From NCBI GenBank assembly GCA_963677135.2, contig CAXXLS010000005.1, positions 176,547 to 240,546 on the forward strand: a stretch of DNA of 64,000 nucleotides, in the 5' to 3' direction. How positions within the stretch are numbered: the stretch's first letter is position 1; every line of letters starts with the position of its first letter. Shown here piece after piece: positions 1 to 8,301 of the stretch. Both the position numbers and the translations under genes were made by a program. A model generated the notes under the pieces. That model searched no databases and was not told the DNA's origin. It saw only the letters and a program-made list of their open reading frames with translations. Source of the DNA: Seleniibacterium sp963677135. GTDB taxonomy: Bacteria; Desulfobacterota; Desulfuromonadia; Desulfuromonadales; Geopsychrobacteraceae.

Positions 1-401
1 GCGTCATCGTGACATTCCGCGCATTTCTGGACGGCGATCCGTTTGTCGTCATGCCAGGCCTGCTGGCTGTGGATTTCGGAGTGGCAGGTCGCGCACCCGA
101 TTTCATTCAGCTGATGGACACTGGCGTAGTGCTGTTCAGTCTCTTCCTTGTGGCAGCGAACGCACTTGACCGGTTCCGGCATCAGTTCGCCTTCCATGTG
201 CAGATCGATATCGATCAGCTCGATATGACAGGCGACACACCCGTTGGCTCCGTGAACGGAATTGGTAAACTCCTCGGCGGAGATCACATCCTCATGACAC
301 TCCAGACAGGTTTCAGGGGAAGCAACAACCCCCTGGGCCATCGCCTGGGATGCGCACAGAAGAACCGCCAACAGCAGTAGGCCAAAAAGAAACTTTCGCA
401 T
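1..401 (-). CDS. Multihaem c-type cytochrome, 5' part (cut by window edge)
   Basis: Only the first 133 residues are in the window; the 3' end lies beyond base 1. The ATG at 399-401 follows a good ribosome site (AAGGAG). The start is a signal peptide (hydrophobic residues 4-20, likely cut after AMA at 20-22), so the product is exported. Five CxxCH haem c motifs are visible at residues 32-36, 55-59, 80-84, 103-107 and 127-131, roughly one per 23 residues, with extra histidines that could be distal ligands. This spacing fits a periplasmic electron-transfer cytochrome of the NapC/NrfB/cytochrome c3-like or doubled-CXXCH type. The family cannot be fixed without the C-terminus. It lies downstream of the atp genes but behind a strong terminator, so it probably has its own promoter. 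Confidence 0.85.
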   Translation of the reverse strand, partial: MRKFLFGLLLLAVLLCASQAMAQGVVASPETCLECHEDVISAEEFTNSVHGANGCVACHIELIDIDLHMEGELMPEPVKCVRCHKEETEQHYASVHQLNEIGCATCHSEIHSQQAWHDDKRIAVQKCAECHDD

Positions 402-757
402 GAACACTCTCCTTGATTGCAAAAAGTTCGGGTCGTCCCGCATACCAAACACGTGTGTCGCTGATATCCAATCCGATGTAGAGCAATCATTCTGCAAGTG
501 GCAGGTCAGGCAGAACGATTCGGAAACCGAGGGGTTTTCGACAGCCAATACATAGAGGTTTCAGAATACAGTGCGGACAGTAACCTTATCCTTGAAATAT
601 TGCAACTAAAAATCTCTGATGAGCCCTTCAGAAAAGCTAATAACTGACTGAAAAACTAAGGCATTTTCGATTTTTCCGGCAAATTGATCTTGTATACAAT
701 ATACAAAAAAAGCGCCTCTTTACGAGGCGCTTTTTTAAATTTCTGCAAAATGACTCT
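402..757. other. Intergenic region between cytochrome and atpE
   Basis: No gene is supported in these 356 bases. The stretch holds the atp terminator (705-736) and must contain the promoter of the minus-strand cytochrome. I could not pick a convincing -35/-10 pair or a GG-N10-GC sigma-54 motif. The part at 580-700 is AT-rich compared with its surroundings. Confidence 0.5.
705..736. terminator. Bidirectional intrinsic terminator after atpE
   Basis: A perfect 7-bp GC-rich stem (GCGCCTC/GAGGCGC) with a 5-base loop is flanked by seven A on one side and six T on the other, so it can stop transcription from either strand. It sits 22 bases past the atpE stop codon and closes the minus-strand atp cluster. 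Confidence 0.9.
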
Positions 758-1024
758 TTATTTGGTGACCAGCGCGACGACCTGCTCGGTGAACGGGTTG
801 GCGAACAGGATGATCATGGCAACAACGAAAACGTAAATGGCCAGGGACTCGATCATGGCCAGACCGATCATCATGGTGGTCAGAATTTTACCGGAAGCAC
901 CGGGGTTACGGGCAACGCCTTCACAGGCACTGCGGATAGCCATCCCCTGACCGATCCCGGTACCGACCGAGCCAAGTCCCATTCCAAGTCCGGCAGCAAG
1001 CATACACCAAGCGAAAAATTCCAT
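758..1024 (-). CDS. atpE: ATP synthase F0 subunit c
   Basis: An 88-residue, two-helix proteolipid forming the rotor ring of F-type ATP synthase. Helix 1 is the glycine-rich repeat at residues 9-31, the polar loop is ARNPGASGK (38-46), and helix 2 carries the ion-binding carboxylate Glu59. A longer reading from 1093 exists, but the ATG at 1022-1024 has a strong GGAGAAGGAG ribosome site and gives the normal family length. Gln26 and Ser60 around Glu59 match part of the sodium-binding pattern of Na+-type rings, although the following Thr is Leu here; ion specificity is therefore open. It follows atpB in the same orientation and ends at a terminator. Confidence 0.97.
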   Translation of the reverse strand: MEFFAWCMLAAGLGMGLGSVGTGIGQGMAIRSACEGVARNPGASGKILTTMMIGLAMIESLAIYVFVVAMIILFANPFTEQVVALVTK

Positions 1025-1116
1025 GTTCTTTCTCCTTCTCCAATAATGTATTCGATTGTTCCCATATCTGTATGGGACTTGCTTTTCACCCATGTGAAAA
1101 GCCTGAGAATCAAGAA

Positions 1117-1791
1117 TCAGTGAGCCTCTTCAAGAGCTCCGGCAATATAGATCATGGCCAGCAGAGTAAAAACGAACGTCTGAATGAAGGCCACCAGAAC
1201 CCCCATCAGCATCATCGGTATCGGCAGGAACAGCGGCACCAGGGCGATGAAAATCATCAGAACGATTTCGTGGCCGTACATGTTGCCGAAAAGACGCAGA
1301 GTCAGAGACAGCGGGCGGGCCAGATGACCGATAATCTCGATAATGAACATCAGGGGAGCCAGCCAGACAATCGGCCCCATGAAATGCTTGAGGTAGGCGA
1401 CCCCATGCTTCTTGATGCCGACATAATGGGTCATGAAGAAGACAATCAGCGCCAGGGCGGCGTTGGTATTGAGGTTTGCGGTCGGCGGATAAAATCCCGG
1501 GATCAGGGCAATCAGGTTACTGACCAGAATGAACAGAGCAAAGGTCGCAATCAGCGGAAAAAACTGTTTGCCTTCCTCGCCCATGGTCTCTTCCAGAAGG
1601 CCGTCGATGCCGGTGATCACGGTCTCCATGAAATTCTGCAGGCCGGAAGGAACCAGGGACAGAGAGCGGGAGGCCAGAAAGGCAACCAGCAGCAGGACCA
1701 GCATAACGAACCAGGTATAGGTTACATGCTCGCCAATATGGAGATGCAATTGCTGTTCAAGCCACTGAAGAAACAAAAACGGATGCGTCAT
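1117..1791 (-). CDS. atpB: ATP synthase F0 subunit a
   Basis: A 224-residue integral membrane stator protein that provides the ion half-channels next to the c-ring. The conserved helix containing RPLSLTLRLFGNM is present; the Arg of LTLRLFGN is the essential arginine that faces the subunit c carboxylate. About five or six hydrophobic segments are visible, as in the family. The start ATG has an AGGAG ribosome site. It lies between atpI and atpE on the same strand, the usual order for a split F0 operon; the F1 genes and b subunits are not in this window. Confidence 0.97.
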   Translation of the reverse strand: MTHPFLFLQWLEQQLHLHIGEHVTYTWFVMLVLLLVAFLASRSLSLVPSGLQNFMETVITGIDGLLEETMGEEGKQFFPLIATFALFILVSNLIALIPGFYPPTANLNTNAALALIVFFMTHYVGIKKHGVAYLKHFMGPIVWLAPLMFIIEIIGHLARPLSLTLRLFGNMYGHEIVLMIFIALVPLFLPIPMMLMGVLVAFIQTFVFTLLAMIYIAGALEEAH

Positions 1792-1823
1792 GGTTTTTCT
1801 CCTGTCCTAGATATCAATTCATC

Positions 1824-2189
1824 TCAATAAAGACGCTTTAACAGTGTAAAAAGCAGATTGATCACGATGACCGACAGGCCCACCGATAAAGCCAGGGGGT
1901 GAAGTCCTCCCCGGACCAGCAACAGATAAATTGCACAGGCAATAAACAGCAGCCTGAATAAATAGTTTCTTTGAAAACCCTTTCTCGACGCCAGATGGGG
2001 CTCGTTAATCAGCCTGGTCAGCGACCTGCCCAGCCAGCGATAGTTGATGATCGCCAGCACTCCCCCGGCCAGCACTCCCAGTGACAGTTTCATATCCTGC
2101 CACAATAAACTCAGCAGCAACAACACGATGAGTATGATCCAGTTGCGCAGAGCCATTTCAGCCAGCAACTGATCATCATTATCCGTCAT
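1824..2189 (-). CDS. atpI: ATP synthase subunit I (AtpI family)
   Basis: A 121-residue membrane protein with about four hydrophobic segments, matching the ATP synthase I family that assists c-ring assembly. The start chosen is MTDNDDQLL at 2187-2189, which overlaps the end of atpZ by 11 bases, suggesting coupled translation. An upstream in-frame start at 2237 would add 16 residues buried deep in atpZ and is less likely. It lies directly before atpB. The family assignment rests on size, topology and position rather than on a catalytic motif. Confidence 0.8.
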   Translation of the reverse strand: MTDNDDQLLAEMALRNWIILIVLLLLSLLWQDMKLSLGVLAGGVLAIINYRWLGRSLTRLINEPHLASRKGFQRNYLFRLLFIACAIYLLLVRGGLHPLALSVGLSVIVINLLFTLLKRLY

Positions 2190-2439
2190 GATCGCTATCG
2201 TTCTGCCGTTCCTGCTCTTCCTGACGGCGCAGTTCACGCCTGGTCAGGATAAAAACATTGCGAAACCCGGAGACGATGCCGAACCCCAGCATCACCAGGG
2301 TAAAAATCGGCTTCGTTTCCAGCCACAGATCAAGGTAATGGCCCATGGCCAGACCGATCAGAATGGCGACAACCAGTGAAATTCCGACACTGGAAAGAAA
2401 TCCCAGGCTTTTGTATAGTTGGCGTTTATCTTCGCTCAT
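2179..2439 (-). CDS. atpZ: AtpZ/AtpI-type small membrane protein
   Basis: An 86-residue protein with two transmembrane helices (about residues 14-36 and 44-65) and a charged C-terminal tail (RRELRRQEEQERQ). This is the typical layout of AtpZ, the first gene of many bacterial atp clusters, linked to magnesium or calcium handling or to F0 assembly. It overlaps atpI by 11 bases. The assignment is by topology and synteny. Confidence 0.8.
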   Translation of the reverse strand: MSEDKRQLYKSLGFLSSVGISLVVAILIGLAMGHYLDLWLETKPIFTLVMLGFGIVSGFRNVFILTRRELRRQEEQERQNDSDHDG

Positions 2440-2603
2440 CTGACATCACGTCCGGCCCCGGCTGCGCCTGCAAGGCGATTCCTGATACCACAGCAGCAGC
2501 CTGAAGTCAATCGCTTTATCCTCAGACTAAAACCGCATTTGATTTAAAAATATGTTTATTTTAAACAGGTTACAGATCCCGCCAAAAACTTTCGTGCGGC
2601 CTG

Positions 2604-3887
2604 TTACAACTCGTTCAAAGAACTCGCTACGGCCTCGATGGTTTTATCAAGATCCTCCCGGCTGTGGGCGATGCTCATGAACCCGGCTTCAAACTGCGAA
2701 GGAGCGAGGTTGATCCCCTTCTCCAGCATGCTCCGGAAAAACCTGCTGAAGGTTTCCGTGTCGCTCTGTGCGGCATCGGCGAAGGAATTGACCGGACCTG
2801 CGCAAAAATAGGTACAGAACATCGCACCGACGCGCTGGAAACAAGTGGCCACCGAACTGTTGCCCGCCGCCTGCAGCAGACCTTTTTCAAGGTACGCGCT
2901 TTTTTCTTCCAGCTGCTGATAGAACCCGTCTTCCCTGAGCAGTTTGAGAGTCGCGATCCCGGCACTCATCGCCAGAGGATTTCCGGACAGAGTCCCGGCC
3001 TGGTAGACGCCCCCTTCAGGAGACAGGCACTCCATGATCTCGCGCTTGCCGCCGAAAGCGCCGACGGGCAGACCGCCGCCGATAATTTTTCCCAGGGCCA
3101 CCAGATCGCCACGCACTCCGAACCGTTCCTGGGCGCCACCGAAGGCCACCCGGAAGCCGGTCATGACCTCATCAACAATCAGGACGATCCCCTCGGCGGT
3201 ACACAGCTCGCGCAAACCTTCCAGAAACCCGGGCAGCGGAGGAACGCACCCCATGTTGCCGGCGATCGGCTCGAGGATAATACAGGCGATCTCTCCCTTA
3301 TTCGCCGCCACGAGACCTTTCACCTCGTCAAGGTCGTTGTAGGTCGCGGTCAGGGTATACTTGGCGAAGTCTGCCGGCACCCCGGGCGAGGTGGGGACAC
3401 CGAAGGTCGCCGCACCGCTGCCGGCCTTGACCAGCAAGGAATCGGCATGGCCATGATAGCAGCCGTCAAATTTGAGGATCTTGTCACGCCCGGTATAGCC
3501 GCGGGCCAGGCGGATGGCGCTCATGGTCGCTTCGGTTCCGGAGGACACCATGCGGACCTTTTCAATATTCGGATAGGCCTGAATCACCAGCTCCGCCAGA
3601 TCGGTCTCGCGCGCCGTGGGTGCGCCGAAGGAGGCGCCGCTCAGAGCGGTCTCGCGGATCGCTTCGACGACCTTGGGGTGACAGTGCCCGAGAATCATCG
3701 GCCCCCAGGAGCCGACATAGTCGATATAGTCATTGCCGTCGGCATCGTAAATCTTCGAACCTGCCGCCTTCTCGATAAAGATCGGATTGCAGCCAACCGA
3801 TTTGAATGCCCGCACCGGGCTGTTGACTCCACCGGGAATGACATTTTTGGCGGCGTTGAACAGAGCTTCTGATTTCTGGTGGTTCAT
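2604..3887 (-). CDS. hemL: Glutamate-1-semialdehyde 2,1-aminomutase
   Basis: A 427-residue class III aminotransferase that converts glutamate-1-semialdehyde to 5-aminolevulinate, the committed C5-pathway step to haem, sirohaem and corrinoids. Visible motifs are SSGTEA (115-120, phosphate cup), the VDEV Asp at about 239, and the PLP-binding lysine Lys267 in VALGKIIGGG. The length is normal for the family and the ATG has an AGGGAG ribosome site. It lies 165 bases upstream of atpZ on the same strand. A large haem supply fits the many c-type cytochromes encoded here. Confidence 0.97.
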   Translation of the reverse strand: MNHQKSEALFNAAKNVIPGGVNSPVRAFKSVGCNPIFIEKAAGSKIYDADGNDYIDYVGSWGPMILGHCHPKVVEAIRETALSGASFGAPTARETDLAELVIQAYPNIEKVRMVSSGTEATMSAIRLARGYTGRDKILKFDGCYHGHADSLLVKAGSGAATFGVPTSPGVPADFAKYTLTATYNDLDEVKGLVAANKGEIACIILEPIAGNMGCVPPLPGFLEGLRELCTAEGIVLIVDEVMTGFRVAFGGAQERFGVRGDLVALGKIIGGGLPVGAFGGKREIMECLSPEGGVYQAGTLSGNPLAMSAGIATLKLLREDGFYQQLEEKSAYLEKGLLQAAGNSSVATCFQRVGAMFCTYFCAGPVNSFADAAQSDTETFSRFFRSMLEKGINLAPSQFEAGFMSIAHSREDLDKTIEAVASSLNEL

Positions 3888-4155
3888 AGATTGTTTCTCC
3901 CTGAGAAGATAGCCATTGAAGACAGCGGCTTGCGATTATGAGTCCGAAAGAAAACACCAACCCGAATTCGTTAACACAGGCTCCCTGGGCTGTCAAGAAA
4001 TGAGCCTGTCCCGCCCGGACAAAATACAGACCCACTTTTCACCTAAAAGAATAGTGTTTTATTGCATCAAACATACAAATTCGAATACTATGACCAAATT
4101 TCGTTGCAAACGACTTTTCCAGGTTTTAATTTTCATTGAAAGGGATCCGCCGCTT

Positions 4156-5511
4156 ATGACAAAAAAATCTCTGTTTCTGGTAATGATGCTCTTGCTGCTC
4201 TGCTGTGGTCAGGCTTCGGCCTCGGGATTTGCCATTATCGAGCAGTCTGTTTCGGGACTTGGAAATTCATTCGCAGGCGGTGCCGCCGGCGCCGAAGATT
4301 CCAGCACGGTCTTCTTCAACCCGGCGGGCATGATGCTGCTGGAAGGGCAGCAGATAACGGCCGGCACCCATCTCATCATGCCATCGACCAAGTTTAAAGC
4401 TGAAACGGCCACCAATGCCATAGGGACGACACTTGGCAACGACAACGGGGGTGAAGGAGGCGTCGACAAAGTCGTTCCCAACCTCTATTACACCAACCGG
4501 ATTTCTGAAAAACTGGCCTTCGGTCTTGGCATAACCGCCCCTTTCGGTCTCGCTACTGAATACGACAAAACCTGGGTTGGCCGCTATCACGCCGTCGAAT
4601 CGGATGTGATGACCGTCAATATCAACCCGGCTGTCGCCTTCAAGGCAACAGACAAGCTGAGTTTCGGATTCGGCATCAGCGCTCAATATATGGATGCCAC
4701 ACTGTCAAGTATGGTTGACGGTGGGTTGGTTGTCTATGCCGGATCGGGATACAATTCTGCCTATGCCGGACTGGTCAGCAATCCCGCCTATGATGTTCTG
4801 GTCGAGAACACCGGGGACGACTGGGGCTATGGGTACAACCTGGGAATGATGTACGAATTCACGCCAGGCACCCGAATGGGACTTTCTTACCGGTCAGAGA
4901 TCAAGCATAAGCTTGAAGGGCAAGTAAAGTCGTCTGTTCCTGCCGCCCTGCTCGCCCTCAATCCCACCCTGGCAGGCTATTTCCAGACCCAGGACATTAA
5001 CGGGTCCATCACCCTGCCGGCGATGGCATCGATCAGTTTTTTCCATCAATTGACCGACAAGCTCGCCCTCATGGCAGATATTTCCTGGACAGAATGGAGC
5101 AGTTTCGATGAGTTGACGATTAACTTTGAAGGGACCGGCATCGCCGGGAATCCTGACACCACCACCACCGAAAACTGGGACGACACCTGGCGCTACGCCA
5201 TCGGCGCGAGCTACCAGGCCACCGAAAGGCTGCTGCTCAGAACCGGCCTCGCCTACGACGAGACCCCCATTTCCGACGAGTACCGCACCCCGCGCATTCC
5301 GGGCGAAGACCGCATCTGGCTGTCTTTGGGGGTCGGCTTCCAGATTCTTGAGCGCCTGGCCCTTGACGCCGGGTACGTGCACCTGTTCGTCGACGATTCG
5401 AAAATGGAAAAATCCGCTTCAACTCCCGAAGATGCATCCCGCGGCACCGTCGTCGGCGAATTTGAGAACTCCGTCGATATCGTCAGCGTCCAGCTCAGTT
5501 ACAATTTCTGA
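4156..5511 (+). CDS. OmpP1/FadL-family outer membrane transporter
   Basis: A 451-residue outer membrane beta-barrel for hydrophobic substrates such as fatty acids or aromatics. The start ATG at 4156 gives a clear signal peptide (MTKKSLFLVMMLLL..., cut after GQASA) and has an AAGGGA ribosome site; an open frame extends to 3916 but lacks these signs. The mature N-terminus begins SGFAIIEQSVSGLGNSFAGG and is followed by VFFNPAGMM, the FadL-family NPA plug motif. The rest shows alternating strands, and the protein ends in a C-terminal Phe (QLSYNF), the outer-membrane insertion signal. Substrate cannot be told from sequence. Confidence 0.9.
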   Translation: MTKKSLFLVMMLLLLCCGQASASGFAIIEQSVSGLGNSFAGGAAGAEDSSTVFFNPAGMMLLEGQQITAGTHLIMPSTKFKAETATNAIGTTLGNDNGGEGGVDKVVPNLYYTNRISEKLAFGLGITAPFGLATEYDKTWVGRYHAVESDVMTVNINPAVAFKATDKLSFGFGISAQYMDATLSSMVDGGLVVYAGSGYNSAYAGLVSNPAYDVLVENTGDDWGYGYNLGMMYEFTPGTRMGLSYRSEIKHKLEGQVKSSVPAALLALNPTLAGYFQTQDINGSITLPAMASISFFHQLTDKLALMADISWTEWSSFDELTINFEGTGIAGNPDTTTTENWDDTWRYAIGASYQATERLLLRTGLAYDETPISDEYRTPRIPGEDRIWLSLGVGFQILERLALDAGYVHLFVDDSKMEKSASTPEDASRGTVVGEFENSVDIVSVQLSYNF

Positions 5512-5546
5512 CTCATTCGGCCGGCCAGTCCGAATTATGAGATCAG

Positions 5547-5608
5547 ATCTGAAATTTCAGATTGAAAATCGCCTCAGCGCTCCTCTTGTCTTAAAGAGCG
5601 CTGAGGCG
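5547..5608 (+). promoter_or_regulatory. Palindrome and strong hairpin before the first MBL-fold gene
   Basis: Two symmetrical elements fill the gap after the FadL gene. Bases 5547-5562 are a perfect 16-bp palindrome (ATCTGAAATTTCAGAT), a possible operator. Bases 5570-5608 form a perfect 13-bp stem with a 13-base loop. No T-run follows on the plus strand, so it is not a classical terminator. Its 3' arm contains the only GAGG near the next start codon (5603-5606, ATG at 5621), so folding could hide the ribosome site. Confidence 0.5.
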
Positions 5609-5620
5609 TAAACTGGCGCC

Positions 5621-6571
5621 ATGATTCCGGGACAGCACACCATCGACACCCCCTACTTCGTCGGACCGGTCCACTGCTACAGCACCGAGATTGACGGAGA
5701 ACTGGTCCTTTTCGACACCGGCCCGCCGACCCTGACCGCCTGCAGGTACCTGCAGGAGCATCTCGACCTGACGCGCCTGAAACATGTCATCGTCACCCAT
5801 TGCCATCTCGATCATTTCGGCCTGGCTCACTGGCTCGAGAAAGGCACCGGTGCCACCGTCTACATCCCCTTCCGCGACGCCCTCAGGTTCCAGAACCAGT
5901 CCCGGCGCCAGGAGCTGCTCCACGACCTGCTGCGCCAGATCGGTTTTGGCGAGGCGTTTGTCAGCCGGTTTTTGAGCCGGGAAAGTGTCAAGGAACTCAC
6001 TCCGAGCGAACCGGAACACTATAGGATTATCGAGGAGAGCGACCTTCCCCAACGCCTTGGCATCGTCCCCCTGTCCTGCCCGGGGCACTCGCAGAGCGAC
6101 CTGGTTCTCCAGGGGCCGGGGTGGGCGGTCACCGGGGATACGCTCCTCAAGGGGATTTTCCAGACCCCCCTGCTCGATGTCGACCTGCTCTCGGAACAAC
6201 GCTTCCGCAACTACCAGGTCTACTGCACCAGCCTGGTCAAGCTGGCGACCCTCAGGGGCAAGAAGATTCTTCCCGGCCACCGCAACGGCATCGACAGTGT
6301 CGACAGCTGCCTGCTTTTCTATCTGCAAAAGCTGCTGGACCGCGCCGCGCGGGTCAAGACGTTCCCCCTGAGCATGAACGCCGTGGAAACCATCTGCAAC
6401 CTGGTCGGCGACAAGCTGACCTCTCCGTTCATCAGCTACCTGAAAGCCTCGGAGATCATTTTTCTGCGTGATTTTCTGGCCGAACCGAAGCTATTATGTC
6501 AGGCAACCAGAGAGATCGGCTTATATCCTCAGCTGGCAGACCGTTTCGCCGAATTTATTTCACCAGCCTGA
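5621..6571 (+). CDS. MBL-fold metallo-hydrolase (copy 1)
   Basis: A 316-residue metallo-beta-lactamase-fold protein. The zinc motif THCHLDH (HxHxDH) lies at about residues 59-65. Further ligand regions are CPGHSQSD and GDTLL (second His and bridging Asp) and LPGHRNGID (third His). About 100 residues follow the fold, with helical content and the string SYLKASEIIFLRDFLA. Members hydrolyse thioesters, phosphodiesters, lactones and similar bonds; the substrate here is unknown. A close paralogue lies at 8302-9268, with a ferredoxin and an MFS transporter between them on the same strand. The ribosome site may be hidden in the upstream hairpin. Confidence 0.85.
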   Translation: MIPGQHTIDTPYFVGPVHCYSTEIDGELVLFDTGPPTLTACRYLQEHLDLTRLKHVIVTHCHLDHFGLAHWLEKGTGATVYIPFRDALRFQNQSRRQELLHDLLRQIGFGEAFVSRFLSRESVKELTPSEPEHYRIIEESDLPQRLGIVPLSCPGHSQSDLVLQGPGWAVTGDTLLKGIFQTPLLDVDLLSEQRFRNYQVYCTSLVKLATLRGKKILPGHRNGIDSVDSCLLFYLQKLLDRAARVKTFPLSMNAVETICNLVGDKLTSPFISYLKASEIIFLRDFLAEPKLLCQATREIGLYPQLADRFAEFISPA

Positions 6572-6609
6572 AAGAGCAGGATGGCCAATCATCCTGGATG
6601 GAGGCTTTT

Positions 6610-6822
6610 ATGCCTGTTGTCGTTCTGGATCACTGTACCGGGTGCGGAGCCTGTGTCGCCAGTTGCACGGCTGCGGCCATCTCCCTGCAAACGGAAGGTC
6701 CGGACGGCTTCGGCCGAAAAAAAGCCGTGGTCTCCTACGCGCTCTGCCTGAGCTGCGGGGCCTGCCTTCTGGCCTGCCCGCACCAGGCCATCGCGTTTGC
6801 CTCCAGCGGTCTGAGAAAATAA
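6610..6822 (+). CDS. Small 2[4Fe-4S] ferredoxin
   Basis: A 70-residue ferredoxin-like protein with two CxxCxxCxxxC clusters: CTGCGACVASC at about residues 9-19 and CLSCGACLLACP at about residues 44-55. It should carry two low-potential [4Fe-4S] centres. The chosen ATG at 6610 is preceded at the right distance by GGAGG (6600-6604); longer readings from 6598 or 6496 have no good ribosome site. It lies 38 bases after MBL copy 1. It probably passes electrons in a pathway shared with its neighbours, but the partner is unknown. Confidence 0.8.
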   Translation: MPVVVLDHCTGCGACVASCTAAAISLQTEGPDGFGRKKAVVSYALCLSCGACLLACPHQAIAFASSGLRK

Positions 6823-6931
6823 GCGATACCAGCCCAGAACAGACTGTCAGCCACCATCAGCAACCCTCTGATTGACCTGTTTATGAGAGAATCGGCCTGC
6901 CCTTCAGGCCCTCGTTCCAGCCAAAGAACCC

Positions 6932-8155
6932 ATGACTTCAGCGAATACCCCAATCGAGCAACCATCCAGGCTGGCCACCGCACTGGTCCTGTCCAGTGTC
7001 TTGACCATCGGAATCGGCCAGTCCATGACTTTTGCCCTGCTCGCGCCCCTGGGGCGGGAGATCGGCCTGATCGAAGTTCAGATCGGCATTATCATCAGCT
7101 CTGCGGCTCTCACCTACACCCTGATGAGCCCCATGTGGGGACGAACCTGCGACCGCCTGGGACGCAAACCGATCCTGCTGCTGGGTTTGACCGGGTATGT
7201 CGGTGGCTGCGCGGCCTTCGCGACCATGTTCCTGTTCGGTTTCAAGGGCTGCCTGTCGGGGCTTGGGCTGTTTCTTGCGATCATCCTGGTGCGCGTACTG
7301 ATGGCGTCATTGATGTCGGCGGCGCCCAGTGCCGCGGCAGGCTACATTGCAGACACCACCAGCGCCGAACAACGGGTCGCCGGCATGGGCCGCATGGGCG
7401 CGGCGCGCACCCTGGGAGCGATTCTCGGCCCGGCCCTGAGCGGGATGCTCGCCGTCTTCGGACTGCTGGCCCCCCTTTATATCGCCGCCGCAATCACCCT
7501 GGTAACGACCGTCATCATCGCCACCATCCTCAAGGAACCGAAACGGAGCAGTCCGCCAAGGAAAAACCAGAAAAACCTCCGCTGGCTGGACAAGCGTTAC
7601 CGCAGCTTTGTCATCACCGGTTTCATCACCTTCATTTCCTTTTCCATGATGACTCAGACCATCGGGTTCTATTTTCAGGATCGGTTCAGCCTCAACGGCC
7701 AGGCCACGGCCCAGGTTCTCGGCACGGGGATGATGATCTCCGCCCTCATGTCATTTGTCTCCCAATCCTTCCTGGTGGCTCGCCTCGGCCTCAAACCGCT
7801 GCAGCTGATCCGCTGCGGCCTGCCGATCCTGGCGTTGGGGTACGCAGTCCTGCCGTTTATCAACAGCATCCCCCTGACCTTTCTGGTTCTGGGTGGTTTG
7901 GGCTTGGGGCTGGGACTGATCGCGCCCGCGTTCACCGGCGGCGCATCACTGGCCGTCGGGCCGACCGAGCAGGGAGCCATCGGCGGTATCATCGCGTCGT
8001 GCCCCGCGGCCGGATTCATTCTCGGCCCGCTGATCGGGACCAGCCTCTACCAACTGGGGCAGCCTCTCCCCTATTTTCTGGCCAGCCTGCTGATCGTCCT
8101 GCTGTTTTTCTATCTCCGCCCTTTTGACGATTCCCGCCCACGAGAGGACACATGA
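6932..8155 (+). CDS. Major facilitator superfamily transporter
   Basis: A 407-residue polytopic protein with about 12 hydrophobic segments and the MFS motif A between helices 2 and 3 (GRTCDRLGRKP, residues 70-80). Its N-half also has GAARTLGAILGPALSG, resembling motif C of drug:H+ antiporters of the TetA/Bcr type. This suggests export of a small molecule in exchange for protons. It stands between the ferredoxin and the second MBL-fold gene on the same strand, so the exported compound might be linked to these enzymes. The ribosome site before ATG 6932 is weak. Confidence 0.85.
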   Translation: MTSANTPIEQPSRLATALVLSSVLTIGIGQSMTFALLAPLGREIGLIEVQIGIIISSAALTYTLMSPMWGRTCDRLGRKPILLLGLTGYVGGCAAFATMFLFGFKGCLSGLGLFLAIILVRVLMASLMSAAPSAAAGYIADTTSAEQRVAGMGRMGAARTLGAILGPALSGMLAVFGLLAPLYIAAAITLVTTVIIATILKEPKRSSPPRKNQKNLRWLDKRYRSFVITGFITFISFSMMTQTIGFYFQDRFSLNGQATAQVLGTGMMISALMSFVSQSFLVARLGLKPLQLIRCGLPILALGYAVLPFINSIPLTFLVLGGLGLGLGLIAPAFTGGASLAVGPTEQGAIGGIIASCPAAGFILGPLIGTSLYQLGQPLPYFLASLLIVLLFFYLRPFDDSRPREDT

Positions 8156-8301
8156 AAGGACAAACGGCAAAAATGGATAAACACCTTTTTCCCGGATAAA
8201 AGTTGCAGTAAGGTAATGGATATTTTCCCAGGGATGGAAGCGACATTCCGTCGCCCCCCTGGAATTGCTCTGTACACCTCATGTCATATCAGTGATTTAT
8301 C

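Noticed and set aside
1072..1830. 252-residue plus-strand frame opposite atpB
   Set aside because: His/Gln-rich antisense shadow of atpB.
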